Positions 1 through 8,696 of a stretch of 64,000 nucleotides of DNA are shown one piece after another. The position numbers and the translations under genes were made by a program. The notes under the pieces were generated by a model. The model was not told the DNA's origin, ran no database searches, and was given only the letters and a program-made list of their open reading frames with translations. Each line of letters opens with the position of its first letter. The first letter of the stretch is position 1. The stretch comes from Lachnoclostridium sp. An76 (GTDB taxonomy: Bacteria; Bacillota; Clostridia; Lachnospirales; Lachnospiraceae), in assembly GCF_002161355.1 (NCBI RefSeq), contig NZ_NFHL01000010.1:42954-106953 (forward strand). Direction: 5' to 3'.

Positions 1-1
1 C

Positions 2-2572
2 ATGATCCTGGAGAGCGGCGAGCCGAGAGAAGTGCATCACTTCGCGACGCTCCTCGGATACGGCGCCTGCGCGATCAATCCGTACCTGGCCCACGAGTCC
101 ATCCGCCAGCTCATCGGATCCAGACTCCTGCACAAGGATTACTATGCGGCGGTAGATGACTACAACAGCGCGGTCATCCACGGCATCATCAAGATAGCTT
201 CCAAGATGGGGATCTCGACGATCCAGTCCTACCAGGGCGCGAAGATCTTCGAGGCGATCGGGCTGAAAAAAGAGTTTATCGACAAATATTTTACGGATAC
301 AGTGAGCCGTGTGGGCGGCATCGGGATCGAGGAGATTGCCGAGGATTACACAGCCTTCCACACACAGGCCTTCGATCCCCTCGGACTGGACAGCGACATG
401 ACGCTGGACAGCGTGGGACGGCACAAATATAAGAGCGGCGGGGAGGAACACCTCTACAACCCGCAGACTATCCATATGCTCCAACAGTCTACAAAGCGTG
501 GAGATTACGGGATGTTCAAAGAATATACCAGGATGGTGGACGAAGAGGGAGAGAAGATCAATCTGAGAGGACAGCTCGACTTTAACTATCCGAAGAAAGG
601 GATCCCGATCGAGGAAGTGGAGAGCGTGGATTCCATTGTCACCAGGTTTAAGACCGGAGCCATGTCCTATGGTTCGATCTCCAAGGAGGCCCATGAGACT
701 CTGGCCATCGCCATGAACCGTCTCCACGGTAAATCCAACTCGGGAGAGGGCGGCGAGGAGATCGAGCGTCTGGATACGGACCGCTGCTCCGCGATCAAGC
801 AGGTCGCGTCAGGACGGTTCGGCGTGACTTCCAGATATCTGGTGAGCGCCCAGGAGATCCAGATCAAGATGGCGCAGGGCGCGAAGCCGGGCGAGGGCGG
901 ACACCTGCCGGGCGGCAAGGTCTATCCGTGGGTGGCGAAGACCCGCCATTCGACGCCGGGCGTGAGCCTGATCTCACCTCCGCCGCACCATGATATCTAT
1001 TCGATCGAAGACCTTGCACAGCTCATCTATGACTGCAAGAATGCCAATAAAAACGCAAGGATCTCTGTAAAGCTCGTGTCAGAAGCAGGCGTGGGGACCG
1101 TAGCTGCCGGTGTGGCAAAAGCAGGGGCAGGCGTGATACTGATCTCCGGGTATGACGGCGGTACCGGGGCTGCGCCGAGAAGTTCCATCCAGAATGCGGG
1201 GCTTCCCTGGGAGCTGGGGCTTGCGGAGACGCACCAGACGCTGATCGAGAACGGCCTGAGGGAACGGGTGCGCATCGAGACGGACGGCAAGCTGATGAGC
1301 GGCCGCGATGTGGCAGTGGCGGCACTTCTCGGGGCGGAGGAGTTCGGGTTTGCCACAGCTCCCCTGGTGACCATGGGATGCGTGATGATGCGTGTGTGCA
1401 ACCTGGATACCTGCCCGGTAGGCGTGGCGACACAGAACCCGGAGCTGAGGAAGCGTTTTGCCGGCAAGCCGGAATATGTGATGAACTTCATGAAATTCAT
1501 CGCAGAGGAGCTGAGGGAATACATGGCGAAGCTGGGCGTGCGCACAGTGGACGAGATGGTGGGCCGCACAGACCTTCTGAAAGTGAAGGAAACCGCCACA
1601 TCCAGGCGGGCGGCATCCCTTGACTTAAGCGGCGTCCTGTACAATCCGTATGCAAAGCAGAAGAAAGCCATGATCTTTGACCCGAAGAAAGTATACAACT
1701 TCGAGCTTGAAAAGACACTGGATGAGAAAGTGCTCGTAAAACAGCTCCTTCCCGCTCTGGAAAAGGGGCAGAAGAGGAGCATCGAAGTGGACGTCACGAA
1801 CACGGACCGCACCTTTGGCACGATCTTCGGCTCGGAGATCACCAGGAGATATCCGGAAGGGCTGGAAGAGGACACCTTTGTGATCAAGTGCAGCGGCACG
1901 GGCGGACAGAGCTTCGGCGCATTCATCCCGAAGGGACTGACACTGGAGCTGACCGGCGACAGCAACGACTATTTCGGGAAAGGACTGTCAGGCGGAAAGC
2001 TGGTCGTATATCCTCCGAAGGGGACGACATTTAAGTCGGATGAGAATATCATCATCGGAAACGTGGCCTTCTATGGCGCCACAAGCGGAAAGGCCTATGT
2101 CAGCGGCGTGGCAGGAGAAAGATTCTGCGTGCGCAACTCCGGCGTTCGGGCTGTCGTGGAAGGCGTGGGCGACCACGGCTGCGAATATATGACCGGAGGG
2201 TGTGTGGTCATCCTCGGCAAGGTAGGCAAGAACTTTGCCGCGGGAATGAGCGGCGGTATCGCCTATGTGCTGGATGAGGACAGCACGCTCTACACAAGGG
2301 TCAACAAGGCCATGGTAAAGATCCGGCGCGTGACGGACAAGTATGATGTCCAGGAATTAAAGGGCATGATACAGGAGCATGTCTCCTATACGAACTCAGA
2401 AGTAGGAAAACGGATCCTGGATCACTTTGAAGAGTACCTGCCGAAATTTAAGAAGATCATCCCTGAGGACTATGAGAAGATGATGTCCGCGATCATCCAG
2501 ATGGAAGAAAAAGGACTGAGCAGGGAAAAGGCAAAGATCGAAGCGTTCAATATGATCAAGAATGGAAAATAG
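2..2572 (+). CDS. gltB: glutamate synthase (GOGAT) large subunit, 5'-truncated by window edge
   Basis: This is the C-terminal 856 residues of the large subunit, which makes glutamate from 2-oxoglutarate and glutamine-derived ammonia. The gene is open at the window start, so the amidotransferase domain and its N-terminal cysteine lie outside. The visible part begins in the central domain ([11 protein letters not shown]), continues into the FMN-binding synthase barrel ([17 protein letters not shown]), and has the three cysteines of the [3Fe-4S] cluster at about residues 460, 466 and 471 (CNLDTCPVG). It ends in the GXGXG beta-helix domain ([20 protein letters not shown]). It is followed after 11 bases by gltD, so the two subunits are surely co-transcribed. 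The identification is firm; only the true start is unknown. Confidence 0.97.
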   Translation: MILESGEPREVHHFATLLGYGACAINPYLAHESIRQLIGSRLLHKDYYAAVDDYNSAVIHGIIKIASKMGISTIQSYQGAKIFEAIGLKKEFIDKYFTDTVSRVGGIGIEEIAEDYTAFHTQAFDPLGLDSDMTLDSVGRHKYKSGGEEHLYNPQTIHMLQQSTKRGDYGMFKEYTRMVDEEGEKINLRGQLDFNYPKKGIPIEEVESVDSIVTRFKTGAMSYGSISKEAHETLAIAMNRLHGKSNSGEGGEEIERLDTDRCSAIKQVASGRFGVTSRYLVSAQEIQIKMAQGAKPGEGGHLPGGKVYPWVAKTRHSTPGVSLISPPPHHDIYSIEDLAQLIYDCKNANKNARISVKLVSEAGVGTVAAGVAKAGAGVILISGYDGGTGAAPRSSIQNAGLPWELGLAETHQTLIENGLRERVRIETDGKLMSGRDVAVAALLGAEEFGFATAPLVTMGCVMMRVCNLDTCPVGVATQNPELRKRFAGKPEYVMNFMKFIAEELREYMAKLGVRTVDEMVGRTDLLKVKETATSRRAASLDLSGVLYNPYAKQKKAMIFDPKKVYNFELEKTLDEKVLVKQLLPALEKGQKRSIEVDVTNTDRTFGTIFGSEITRRYPEGLEEDTFVIKCSGTGGQSFGAFIPKGLTLELTGDSNDYFGKGLSGGKLVVYPPKGTTFKSDENIIIGNVAFYGATSGKAYVSGVAGERFCVRNSGVRAVVEGVGDHGCEYMTGGCVVILGKVGKNFAAGMSGGIAYVLDEDSTLYTRVNKAMVKIRRVTDKYDVQELKGMIQEHVSYTNSEVGKRILDHFEEYLPKFKKIIPEDYEKMMSAIIQMEEKGLSREKAKIEAFNMIKNGK

Positions 2573-2583
2573 GAGGCGTTAAG

Positions 2584-4107
2584 ATGGGAAAACCGACAGG
2601 ATTTATGGAATATGAGAGAAAAGATAAGACCGCGGAAGCGCCTTTGGAGAGGATCGGGCATTTCAGAGAGTTCTACACGCCTCTGTCAAAAGAGGAGCAG
2701 GAGGTCCAGGGCGCACGCTGCATGGCGTGCGGCGTCCCCTTCTGCCAGTCCGGGCTGAACCTGATGGGCATGGCCAGCGGATGTCCCCTCCACAACCTGG
2801 TGCCGGAGTGGAATGACCTGATCTATAACGGGAACTGGGAGGAAGCGTATTACCGTCTCGTCAAGACGAATAACTTCCCGGAATTTACGTCCAGGGTCTG
2901 CCCGGCTCTCTGCGAGAATGCCTGCACCTGCGGGCTCAACGAAGAGCCTGTGGCTACAAAGAGCAATGAGTACGCCATCATTGAAAATGCCTTTGAGAAA
3001 GGGTACGCAAAGGCTCGTCCGCCCAAGGTGCGCACCGGGAAAAAGGTGGCAGTCATCGGGAGCGGCCCGGCGGGGCTGGCGGCGGCGGACCTTCTGAACC
3101 GGAGAGGGCATATGGTGACTGTATTTGAGCGGGAAGACAAGGCGGGCGGCCTGCTGCGCTACGGCATCCCAAACATGAAACTGGAGAAGCAGTATATAGA
3201 CCGCAGGATCCATATTATGGAAGAAGAAGGGATCGAATTCCGCGTAAACTGTAATGTGGGCAAAGATGTGAAGCCTGCGCAGCTTTTGAAAGAGTATGAC
3301 AGAGTCATCCTGGCATGCGGTGCGTCTGCTCCGAGAGACATCAAAGCCCCGGGAAGGGATGCCGATGGGATCTATTTTGCAGTAGATTTCCTCAAGTCTA
3401 CAACAAAAGCTCTGTGGGCAGACGCCGGGCAGACAGAGGCAAAACTGCCCGGACAGATGAAAAAGGGCAGCTATGTCTCCGCGGAGGGCAGGAATGTCCT
3501 CGTCATCGGCGGCGGGGACACGGGAAATGACTGTGTGGGAACTGCAATCCGCCACGGGGCCAAGTCCGTGCTCCAGCTGGAGATGATGCCGAAGGCGCCG
3601 GACAAGAGGGCAGAGGGGAATCCCTGGCCTGAATGGCCGAAGGTCTGCAAGACGGATTACGGCCAGCAGGAAGCGATCGCAGTCTTCGGACAGGATCCGC
3701 GTGTGTATACCACGACTGTGAAAGAATTTGTAAAAGACAAGAAAGGCAGAGTGTGCAAGGCTGTCCTTGTCAGGCTGGAGAGCCGGAAAGACGAGAAGAC
3801 CGGCAGGATGGTCATGGCGGAGATCCCGGGCAGCGAGTACACCGTGGATGCGGACCTTGTGCTGATCGCGGCCGGATTCCTGGGCAGTGAGAGTTATGTC
3901 ACAAAGGCATTCGGCGTAGAGGTAAATGAGCGCACGAATGTGAAGACAGAAGCAGGAAAATACGCGACAAACGCAGAGCGTGTGTTTACGGCAGGCGATA
4001 TGCACAGAGGACAGTCTCTTGTCGTGTGGGCGATCCGGGAAGGACGTGAGGCGGCGAAAGAAGTGGACGAGAGCCTGATGGGGTATACGAACCTGACAGT
4101 GCAGTAA
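2584..4107 (+). CDS. gltD: glutamate synthase small (NADPH) subunit
   Basis: The 507-residue beta subunit feeds electrons from NAD(P)H to GltB. Two N-terminal cysteine groups (about C46, C49, C54, C67 and C106, C110, C114, C116) match the [4Fe-4S] ligands of this family. An FAD-binding GSGPAG motif lies near residue 160, a second dinucleotide-binding motif (VIGGGDTGND) further on, and the closing FAD motif GDMHRGQSLVVWAI near the C-terminus. The start is supported by AGGAGG seven to eight bases upstream. Length and domain order are normal. A hairpin terminator follows, so gltB-gltD form a closed transcription unit. Confidence 0.97.
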   Translation: MGKPTGFMEYERKDKTAEAPLERIGHFREFYTPLSKEEQEVQGARCMACGVPFCQSGLNLMGMASGCPLHNLVPEWNDLIYNGNWEEAYYRLVKTNNFPEFTSRVCPALCENACTCGLNEEPVATKSNEYAIIENAFEKGYAKARPPKVRTGKKVAVIGSGPAGLAAADLLNRRGHMVTVFEREDKAGGLLRYGIPNMKLEKQYIDRRIHIMEEEGIEFRVNCNVGKDVKPAQLLKEYDRVILACGASAPRDIKAPGRDADGIYFAVDFLKSTTKALWADAGQTEAKLPGQMKKGSYVSAEGRNVLVIGGGDTGNDCVGTAIRHGAKSVLQLEMMPKAPDKRAEGNPWPEWPKVCKTDYGQQEAIAVFGQDPRVYTTTVKEFVKDKKGRVCKAVLVRLESRKDEKTGRMVMAEIPGSEYTVDADLVLIAAGFLGSESYVTKAFGVEVNERTNVKTEAGKYATNAERVFTAGDMHRGQSLVVWAIREGREAAKEVDESLMGYTNLTVQ

Positions 4108-4127
4108 GGATATGGCTGAAAGAATAG

Positions 4128-4174
4128 AAGGAGATGCAGCGGAAAAGGGAGAAGACCGCTGCATCTCCTTTTGC
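4128..4174 (+). terminator. rho-independent terminator of gltBD
   Basis: Two perfect 15-base arms (4128-4142 and 4156-4170, reading AAGGAGATGCAGCGG and its complement) enclose a 13-base loop and run into four T residues. It lies 20 bases after the gltD stop. Confidence 0.9.
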
Positions 4175-4188
4175 GGTAAGCAGGGAAA

Positions 4189-4241
4189 TATTACGAAAAT
4201 GTTAATTATATGTTGAAATTATGATATAAATTTATTATAAT
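4189..4241 (+). promoter_or_regulatory. sigma-A promoter with upstream WalR/PhoP-like direct repeat
   Basis: A -35 TTGAAA (4213-4218), a 17-base spacer and a perfect -10 TATAAT (4236-4241) precede the first NlpC/P60 gene by about 140 bases. Just upstream is a direct repeat TATTAC (4189-4194), 5 bases, TGTTAA (4200-4205). The 11-base period and the TGTWAH-like half sites resemble the known binding site of the WalR wall-stress regulator. The same arrangement, with the same 7-base gap to the -35, precedes the paralogous gene at 6424. The promoter is seen directly; the regulator is inferred. Confidence 0.75.
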
Positions 4242-4380
4242 CTATTACATATCAGAGAAAATAAATCGGATTTCCCCCGCGGATGTATTTTTTTCAGGAT
4301 TCCTGTTGAAAAACCCTTTTTTCTGTTGTATCATGCATTCTGTGGGGATATAGACAATTTTAATAAGGAAAGGTGAAGAA

Positions 4381-5421
4381 ATGAAGTTAAAGAAAGTACA
4401 TAGTGCGGTGATCGCCTCAGCTCTTACAGCTTCCATGGTCATAACACCCGTATTTGCTGATCCGACGCAGCAGGAACTGGAGGATCAGAAAGCGAACGCC
4501 CAGAGCGAGCTGGAAAATCTCCAGACCGAACTTGACTCGCTGGTCCAGAAAATGGGAGATCTGGAAGATGAACTGATCAGCACCGGTCAGGAGATCACAC
4601 AGGCAGAGGCGGATCTGGAGGCTGCGGAAGAAAAGAAGGAAGAACAGTACGAGGCGATGAAGCTGCGTATCAAGTTCATGTATGAGTCAGGCACTGGAAG
4701 CGCCACGATGGAGAAAGTCATGGGCGCGGGAAATATCTCGGATGTGCTGACTCAGGCGGAGTATTCGGAAAAGGTACATGAATATGACCGCGAACAGCTC
4801 CAGGAATATGCAGACACAGTGACTGAGATCGAAAATCTCCAGGCGACACTCGAAGAGGAGATGGCGAATCTCCAGGCGACGGAAGTAGAATATAAAGCTC
4901 AGCAGGAGACTCTGAATGAGACGATCGCTTCTAAGCAGGACGAGATTTCCAATCTCGATGAGATGATCCAGGAGGCTGCGAGGAAAGCAGAGGAGGCCCG
5001 CAAGGCTGCAGAAGCGGAAGCAGCGCGCCAGCAGCAGTTGCAGCAGCAGACGAATACAGGCGGCGGTTCCGGCGGGGGCACGACTCCTCCGTATAACGCT
5101 GTGACAGGAAATGCGGTCGTTGACCGCGCGTACAGCTATATTGGAAATGCGGAATATGTCTGGGGGGCGTGCAGCCCGGGAGCATTTGACTGTTCTGGAT
5201 TCGTGGCGTACTGCCTGACCGGAAATTACGCGCGGCTCGGCAATACAAATACCTTCCTCGGATGGCCGAGGGTGAGCGATCCGCAGCCAGGAGATGTGTG
5301 CGTTAACGCAGGACACTGTGGGATTTACATAGGGAACGGACAGATGATCCACTGCGCGGATGTAGGGATCGGAGTGATCATCGGGCCGGTACAGGCCGGG
5401 ATGGTATATGTCCGTTATTGA
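4381..5421 (+). CDS. secreted coiled-coil NlpC/P60 peptidoglycan hydrolase (paralogue 1)
   Basis: A 346-residue exported enzyme that should cleave peptide stems of peptidoglycan. A signal peptide (basic start, hydrophobic core, cleavage about VFA|DPT near residue 26) is followed by a long Glu/Gln-rich coiled coil (about 30-225) of the CwlO/PcsB kind, a short Gln- and Gly-rich linker, and an NlpC/P60 domain (about 240-346). The catalytic set is visible: Cys271 in DCSGF, His312 in GHCGIYIG and His324. The start follows a good AAGGAAAGG site. A second copy with the same organisation begins at 6424. The coiled coil suggests control by a partner such as FtsEX, as in CwlO and PcsB; no ftsEX gene is in the window. 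Confidence 0.92.
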   Translation: MKLKKVHSAVIASALTASMVITPVFADPTQQELEDQKANAQSELENLQTELDSLVQKMGDLEDELISTGQEITQAEADLEAAEEKKEEQYEAMKLRIKFMYESGTGSATMEKVMGAGNISDVLTQAEYSEKVHEYDREQLQEYADTVTEIENLQATLEEEMANLQATEVEYKAQQETLNETIASKQDEISNLDEMIQEAARKAEEARKAAEAEAARQQQLQQQTNTGGGSGGGTTPPYNAVTGNAVVDRAYSYIGNAEYVWGACSPGAFDCSGFVAYCLTGNYARLGNTNTFLGWPRVSDPQPGDVCVNAGHCGIYIGNGQMIHCADVGIGVIIGPVQAGMVYVRY

Positions 5422-5458
5422 TAAGAGGATATTGGGTTCAAGATAAAAGAAAAGTAAA

Positions 5459-5506
5459 AGAAAACAGGACTCTGTGCGGGAAAGTACAGAGTCCTGTTTT
5501 TCTTTT
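5459..5506 (+). terminator. rho-independent terminator
   Basis: Fifteen-base arms 5461-5475 and 5486-5500 (AAAACAGGACTCTGT and its complement) are followed by a T-rich run. It closes the paralogue-1 hydrolase gene. The bases after it (about 5540-5625) hold four degenerate copies of a CTGTCGTCCG-like unit and no gene. Confidence 0.9.
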
Positions 5507-5626
5507 ACGCGTGCGCCTGGCGTTACGCCAGTCAGCCACCGTGCCCGTATGAGCGGCTGTCTTCCGTCCGGTTCACTGTCGTCCGTTGTCAGGCTCTCTG
5601 TCGTCTGACGTTCTGTCGTCCGGCTC

Positions 5627-5995
5627 TTATTTCGCCGGGACGATCTCAAGCCAGTATCCGTCCGGGTCTGAGATAAAGTAGATCCCCATGCCGGGATTCT
5701 CAAAGCAGATGCATCCCATCTTTTTGTGCTTCTCGTGAGCTGCATCGAAGTCATCGGTGACAAACGCCAGGTGGATCTCGTTATCCCCGAGGTTGTACGG
5801 ACGGTCCATTTCGCGCAGCCATGTGAGTTCGAGCTGGTGGGGAGTCGTGCCGTCCCCCAGGTAGACCAGCTTAAAGCTGCCGTCCTCGGCTTCCTTTGTC
5901 CTGGTCACGGTAAGTCCGAGTGCCTTTTCATAAAAATCCAGAGATTTTTCCAGGTCATAGACGTTCAGGTTGTTATGGGCGAATGTAAATTTCAT
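5627..5995 (-). CDS. gloA: glyoxalase I-like VOC family protein
   Basis: A 122-residue single VOC-module protein. It begins with the family pattern HNNLNVYDLEKSLDFYEKAL and keeps the four likely metal ligands His7, Glu56, His75 and Glu117, the arrangement of lactoylglutathione lyase. Its expected role is detoxifying methylglyoxal through a thiol adduct; since many Clostridia lack glutathione, the true thiol is uncertain. The start has GGAGG upstream on the minus strand. It is a single-gene unit lying between the two hydrolase paralogues and transcribed against them. The exact substrate is inferred from similarity only. Confidence 0.85.
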   Translation of the reverse strand: MKFTFAHNNLNVYDLEKSLDFYEKALGLTVTRTKEAEDGSFKLVYLGDGTTPHQLELTWLREMDRPYNLGDNEIHLAFVTDDFDAAHEKHKKMGCICFENPGMGIYFISDPDGYWLEIVPAK

Positions 5996-6126
5996 ATTCA
6001 GATACCTCCGTTAATTAAAGTGCATTTTCAGGATAACACATCCTCTTCAAAAAATGCAAATATAAGTCGGTGGTGTCAGCGTGAAAGTGGAGTCTCCGTA
6101 TTTATGAAGTGTCTGTGAAATAGTAA

Positions 6127-6282
6127 CAGTTCAGCCCGCGCCATTCGGAAAACCGCACTGTGTGCTTACTGCGGCTGCCGCCGCTGTTTTCCTCATAAAC
6201 GGGCGCTCAGCTCATCGGACTGCCCGCTCGAAAAATCATGCGAGCATGATTTTCTCTCCCGCGCAGCCCGATGGCTGAACTG
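6127..6282. repeat. 156-base nested palindromic intergenic element
   Basis: The ends are a perfect 10-base inverted repeat (CAGTTCAGCC at 6127-6136, complement at 6273-6282). Inside are a GGAAAAC/GTTTTCC pair, a CATCGG/CCGATG pair, and a near-perfect hairpin with 10-base arms AAAATCATGC (6232-6241 and 6244-6253) around only two bases. There is no reading frame. The form fits a small non-coding mobile repeat (MITE- or REP-like) or a structured RNA. It lies between divergently oriented genes, so it is not simply a terminator. Confidence 0.6.
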
Positions 6283-6292
6283 ATATGTGAAA

Positions 6293-6345
6293 TATTACAG
6301 AAATATTAAAATCGCATTGAAAATCCCGACAGGATTTATTATAAT
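6293..6345 (+). promoter_or_regulatory. sigma-A promoter with upstream direct repeat (second copy)
   Basis: TTGAAA (6317-6322), a 17-base spacer and TATAAT (6340-6345), preceded by direct repeat TATTAC (6293-6298), 5 bases, TATTAA (6304-6309). The spacing is base-for-base the same as upstream of 4381 although the spacer sequence differs. This points to a conserved operator kept after duplication. Confidence 0.75.
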
Positions 6346-6423
6346 TTTTACATATATTGAAAATGTAATGCACAATTTACTGTGATATAAAGGATGGCTC
6401 CTCAGGTCAGGAAAGGAGAAAAG

Positions 6424-7593
6424 ATGAAGTTTAAAAAGATACAGAGTTTATTTTTGGCAGCAGCGCTCGTTTGTTCCATGTGCGTGAGCCCGGTATATGC
6501 AGACCCAAGCCAGAGCGACCTGGAAGGGCAGAAGGAAGATGCGCAGAATGAACTGACAGATCTTCAGACAGAACTGAATACACTGATCACAAAGGCGAGC
6601 GAGCTGGAGACAGAGCTGATCAATACAGGACAGGAGATCACACAGGCGGAAGCGGACCTCGAGGCGGCGGAAGTGAAAAAAGAAGAGCAGTATGAGTCGA
6701 TGAAGCTCCGCATCAAATACATGTATGAGTCGGGGAGCGGGACCGCCACGATGGAGAAGGTGCTGACGTCGGGATCTATTTCGGATATGCTCTCCCAGGC
6801 GGAATACTCCCAGAAGGTCCATGAGTACGACAGGACACAGCTTCAGGCGTACGCTGACACGATCACAGAGATCGAGGATCTCCAGTCAACGCTTGAGACG
6901 GAGATGAAGAATCTGAAAGAGACGGAAGCGGAGTATGAATCACAGCAGGCAGTGCTGACTGAGACGATAAGCTCAAAGAAGGATGAGATCTCCAATCTCG
7001 ATGAGATGATCCAGGAGGCTGCGAGGAAGGCTGAGGAACAGCGCAAAGCAGCGGAAGCCGCGGCGGCGGAAAAGGATAAAACGCAGAATAATACCGGGAC
7101 ATCCGCCGGAGCGGGATCCGGCGGTACAGCGTCAGGCGGCGCTGCTTCCGGCGGCACAACATCCGGCGGGGCGTCTTCCGGCGGAACATCTTCCGGAGGC
7201 GGCACAACATCCGGCGGGAATACAGGGAACAGCGGCGGAAGCCCGGGTTATACCGAACCATCGTATGATACTGTTACGGGAAATGCAGTTGTTGACCGCG
7301 CGTACGAATGGCTCGGGAAGGCGGAGTACAGCATGGGCGCATGCAGTCCGGGACTGTTTGACTGCTCCGGGTTTGTGGCGTATTGCCTGACCGGGCAGTA
7401 TCAGAGGCTGGGAAATACATTTACCTTCCTGGGATGGCCTCAGGTGAGCAATCCTCAGCCTGGTGATGTGTGCGTAAATACGCAGCACTGCGGTATTTAC
7501 ATAGGAAACGGGCAGATGATCCACTGCGCGGATTACGGCATCGGCGTGATCATCGGGCCGGTCCAGAGCGGGATGATCTATGTCCGCTATTAG
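6424..7593 (+). CDS. secreted coiled-coil NlpC/P60 peptidoglycan hydrolase (paralogue 2)
   Basis: A 389-residue paralogue of the gene at 4381, with signal peptide (to about VYA|DPS), coiled coil and a C-terminal NlpC/P60 domain with Cys314, His355 and His367. The reading frame is open from 6394, but AGGAAAGGAG lies a few bases before the ATG at 6424, which also starts the signal peptide, so I chose it. The main difference from paralogue 1 is the linker: about 60 residues of Gly/Ser/Ala/Thr repeats (ASGG, TSGG, SSGG) encoded by imperfect 15-18-base DNA repeats at about 7100-7230. Such linkers usually give reach through the wall. A terminator follows. Confidence 0.92.
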   Translation: MKFKKIQSLFLAAALVCSMCVSPVYADPSQSDLEGQKEDAQNELTDLQTELNTLITKASELETELINTGQEITQAEADLEAAEVKKEEQYESMKLRIKYMYESGSGTATMEKVLTSGSISDMLSQAEYSQKVHEYDRTQLQAYADTITEIEDLQSTLETEMKNLKETEAEYESQQAVLTETISSKKDEISNLDEMIQEAARKAEEQRKAAEAAAAEKDKTQNNTGTSAGAGSGGTASGGAASGGTTSGGASSGGTSSGGGTTSGGNTGNSGGSPGYTEPSYDTVTGNAVVDRAYEWLGKAEYSMGACSPGLFDCSGFVAYCLTGQYQRLGNTFTFLGWPQVSNPQPGDVCVNTQHCGIYIGNGQMIHCADYGIGVIIGPVQSGMIYVRY

Positions 7594-7610
7594 AAGTGAA
7601 AATGTGAAGA

Positions 7611-7650
7611 TAAAGACGGCTCCGCGGCCTGCCGGCTGCGGGGTCTTTTC
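7611..7650 (+). terminator. rho-independent terminator
   Basis: AAAGAC (7612-7617) pairs with GTCTTT (7643-7648), with inner CCGC/GCGG pairs and a short T run. It follows the paralogue-2 hydrolase. Confidence 0.7.
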
Positions 7651-7755
7651 TTGTCAGACAGAGCGTCGCTGTGTTAGAATAAACGGGAAGCCTGTATGGG
7701 AAAACTGTACGCGAAAAAGGCTGAAAGCAGCGGCCAGGAAGGGAGAAGGGTCAAA

Positions 7756-8217
7756 ATGGATATCCGTGGATATGTCAGTCAGGACTGCAGGGAGCTGGCT
7801 GAGCTTTTCTATGGCACGGTCCATTCAGTGAATGCCGGGGATTATACGGAAGAACAGCTCGCAGCGTGGGCGGACGGCCGGGTGGATCTGGAAGCGTGGG
7901 ATCTCTCATTCCGGCGGCATCATACACTTGTGGCTGTCGAGGGCGGGCAGATCACAGGTTTCGGGGATATGGACGATACCGGATACCTGGACAGATTATA
8001 TGTACACAAAGATTTTCAGCACAGAGGGATCGCCACGGCACTCTGTGATAAACTGGAAGGGGCGGTCAGGGCGCCTCGTTTTACGACCCACGCGTCCATT
8101 ACGGCAAAGCCATTTTTCGAGAGGCGCGGTTATAAAGCGGTAAAGGAGCAGCAGGTGGAACGAAAGGGAGTCCTGCTTACGAATTATGTGATGATAAAGG
8201 AGGAAGGATCATGTTAG
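7756..8217 (+). CDS. GNAT family N-acetyltransferase
   Basis: A 153-residue protein with the GNAT acetyl-CoA site: LDRLYVHKDFQHRGIATAL is motif A with the QxxGxA core, followed by a late motif in which FFERRGYK is typical. The frame extends up to 7696, but AGGAAGGGAGAAGGG lies just before the ATG at 7756, so that start is preferred. The substrate cannot be read from the sequence. The stop overlaps the start of the peroxiredoxin gene by seven bases, so the two are translationally coupled. Confidence 0.85.
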   Translation: MDIRGYVSQDCRELAELFYGTVHSVNAGDYTEEQLAAWADGRVDLEAWDLSFRRHHTLVAVEGGQITGFGDMDDTGYLDRLYVHKDFQHRGIATALCDKLEGAVRAPRFTTHASITAKPFFERRGYKAVKEQQVERKGVLLTNYVMIKEEGSC

Positions 8218-8663
8218 AGATCGGAACAAAGGCTCCGGCATTTGAACTGCCGGATCAGGACGGGAATATGCACACACTGGAGGAATACAGGGGGAAGAAG
8301 GTGATCCTGTATTTTTATCCGAAAGACAACACGCCCGGATGTACGAAACAGGCGTGCGGGTTCGGGGAACTGTATCCCCAGATCCGGGAGAAGGGAGCTG
8401 TCGTGGTCGGTGTGAGCAAAGACAGCGTGGCATCCCACAAGAAGTTTGAGGAGAAGTACGGGCTTCCGTTCACCCTGCTGTCAGACCCGGAGCTTGCCTG
8501 CATACAGGCATACGATGTGTGGAAAGAGAAGAACATGTACGGGAAGAAGACAATGGGAGTCGTGCGCACGACTTACCTGATCGATGAGGACGGAGTGATC
8601 GTCAAGGCATTCGGCAAGGTCAAGGCAGCGGACAATCCGGCGCAGATGCTCGGGGAACTGTAA
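8211..8663 (+). CDS. bcp: thioredoxin-dependent peroxiredoxin, BCP type
   Basis: A 150-residue peroxiredoxin that reduces hydroperoxides with thioredoxin. The active-site stretch DNTPGCTKQACGF puts the peroxidatic cysteine at Cys44 and a likely resolving cysteine at Cys49, the two-cysteine spacing of the BCP/PrxQ class. GGAGGAAGG precedes the ATG, which lies inside the end of the GNAT gene. Length is typical. Confidence 0.93.
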   Translation: MLEIGTKAPAFELPDQDGNMHTLEEYRGKKVILYFYPKDNTPGCTKQACGFGELYPQIREKGAVVVGVSKDSVASHKKFEEKYGLPFTLLSDPELACIQAYDVWKEKNMYGKKTMGVVRTTYLIDEDGVIVKAFGKVKAADNPAQMLGEL

Positions 8664-8696
8664 CCCTCAGACTGGAAAGAGGCGTGGAAAAGCGAA

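Noticed and set aside
1027..1965. 312-codon minus-strand frame inside gltB
   Set aside because: Antisense shadow of a well-supported GC-rich gene; Ser/Thr/Ala-rich composition and no binding site.
2686..4164. 492-codon minus-strand frame covering gltD
   Set aside because: Antisense of gltD and of its terminator; His/Leu/Arg-rich composition without domains.
4687..5763. 358-codon minus-strand frame over the first hydrolase
   Set aside because: Runs antisense through hydrolase, terminator and glyoxalase region; no protein-like pattern.
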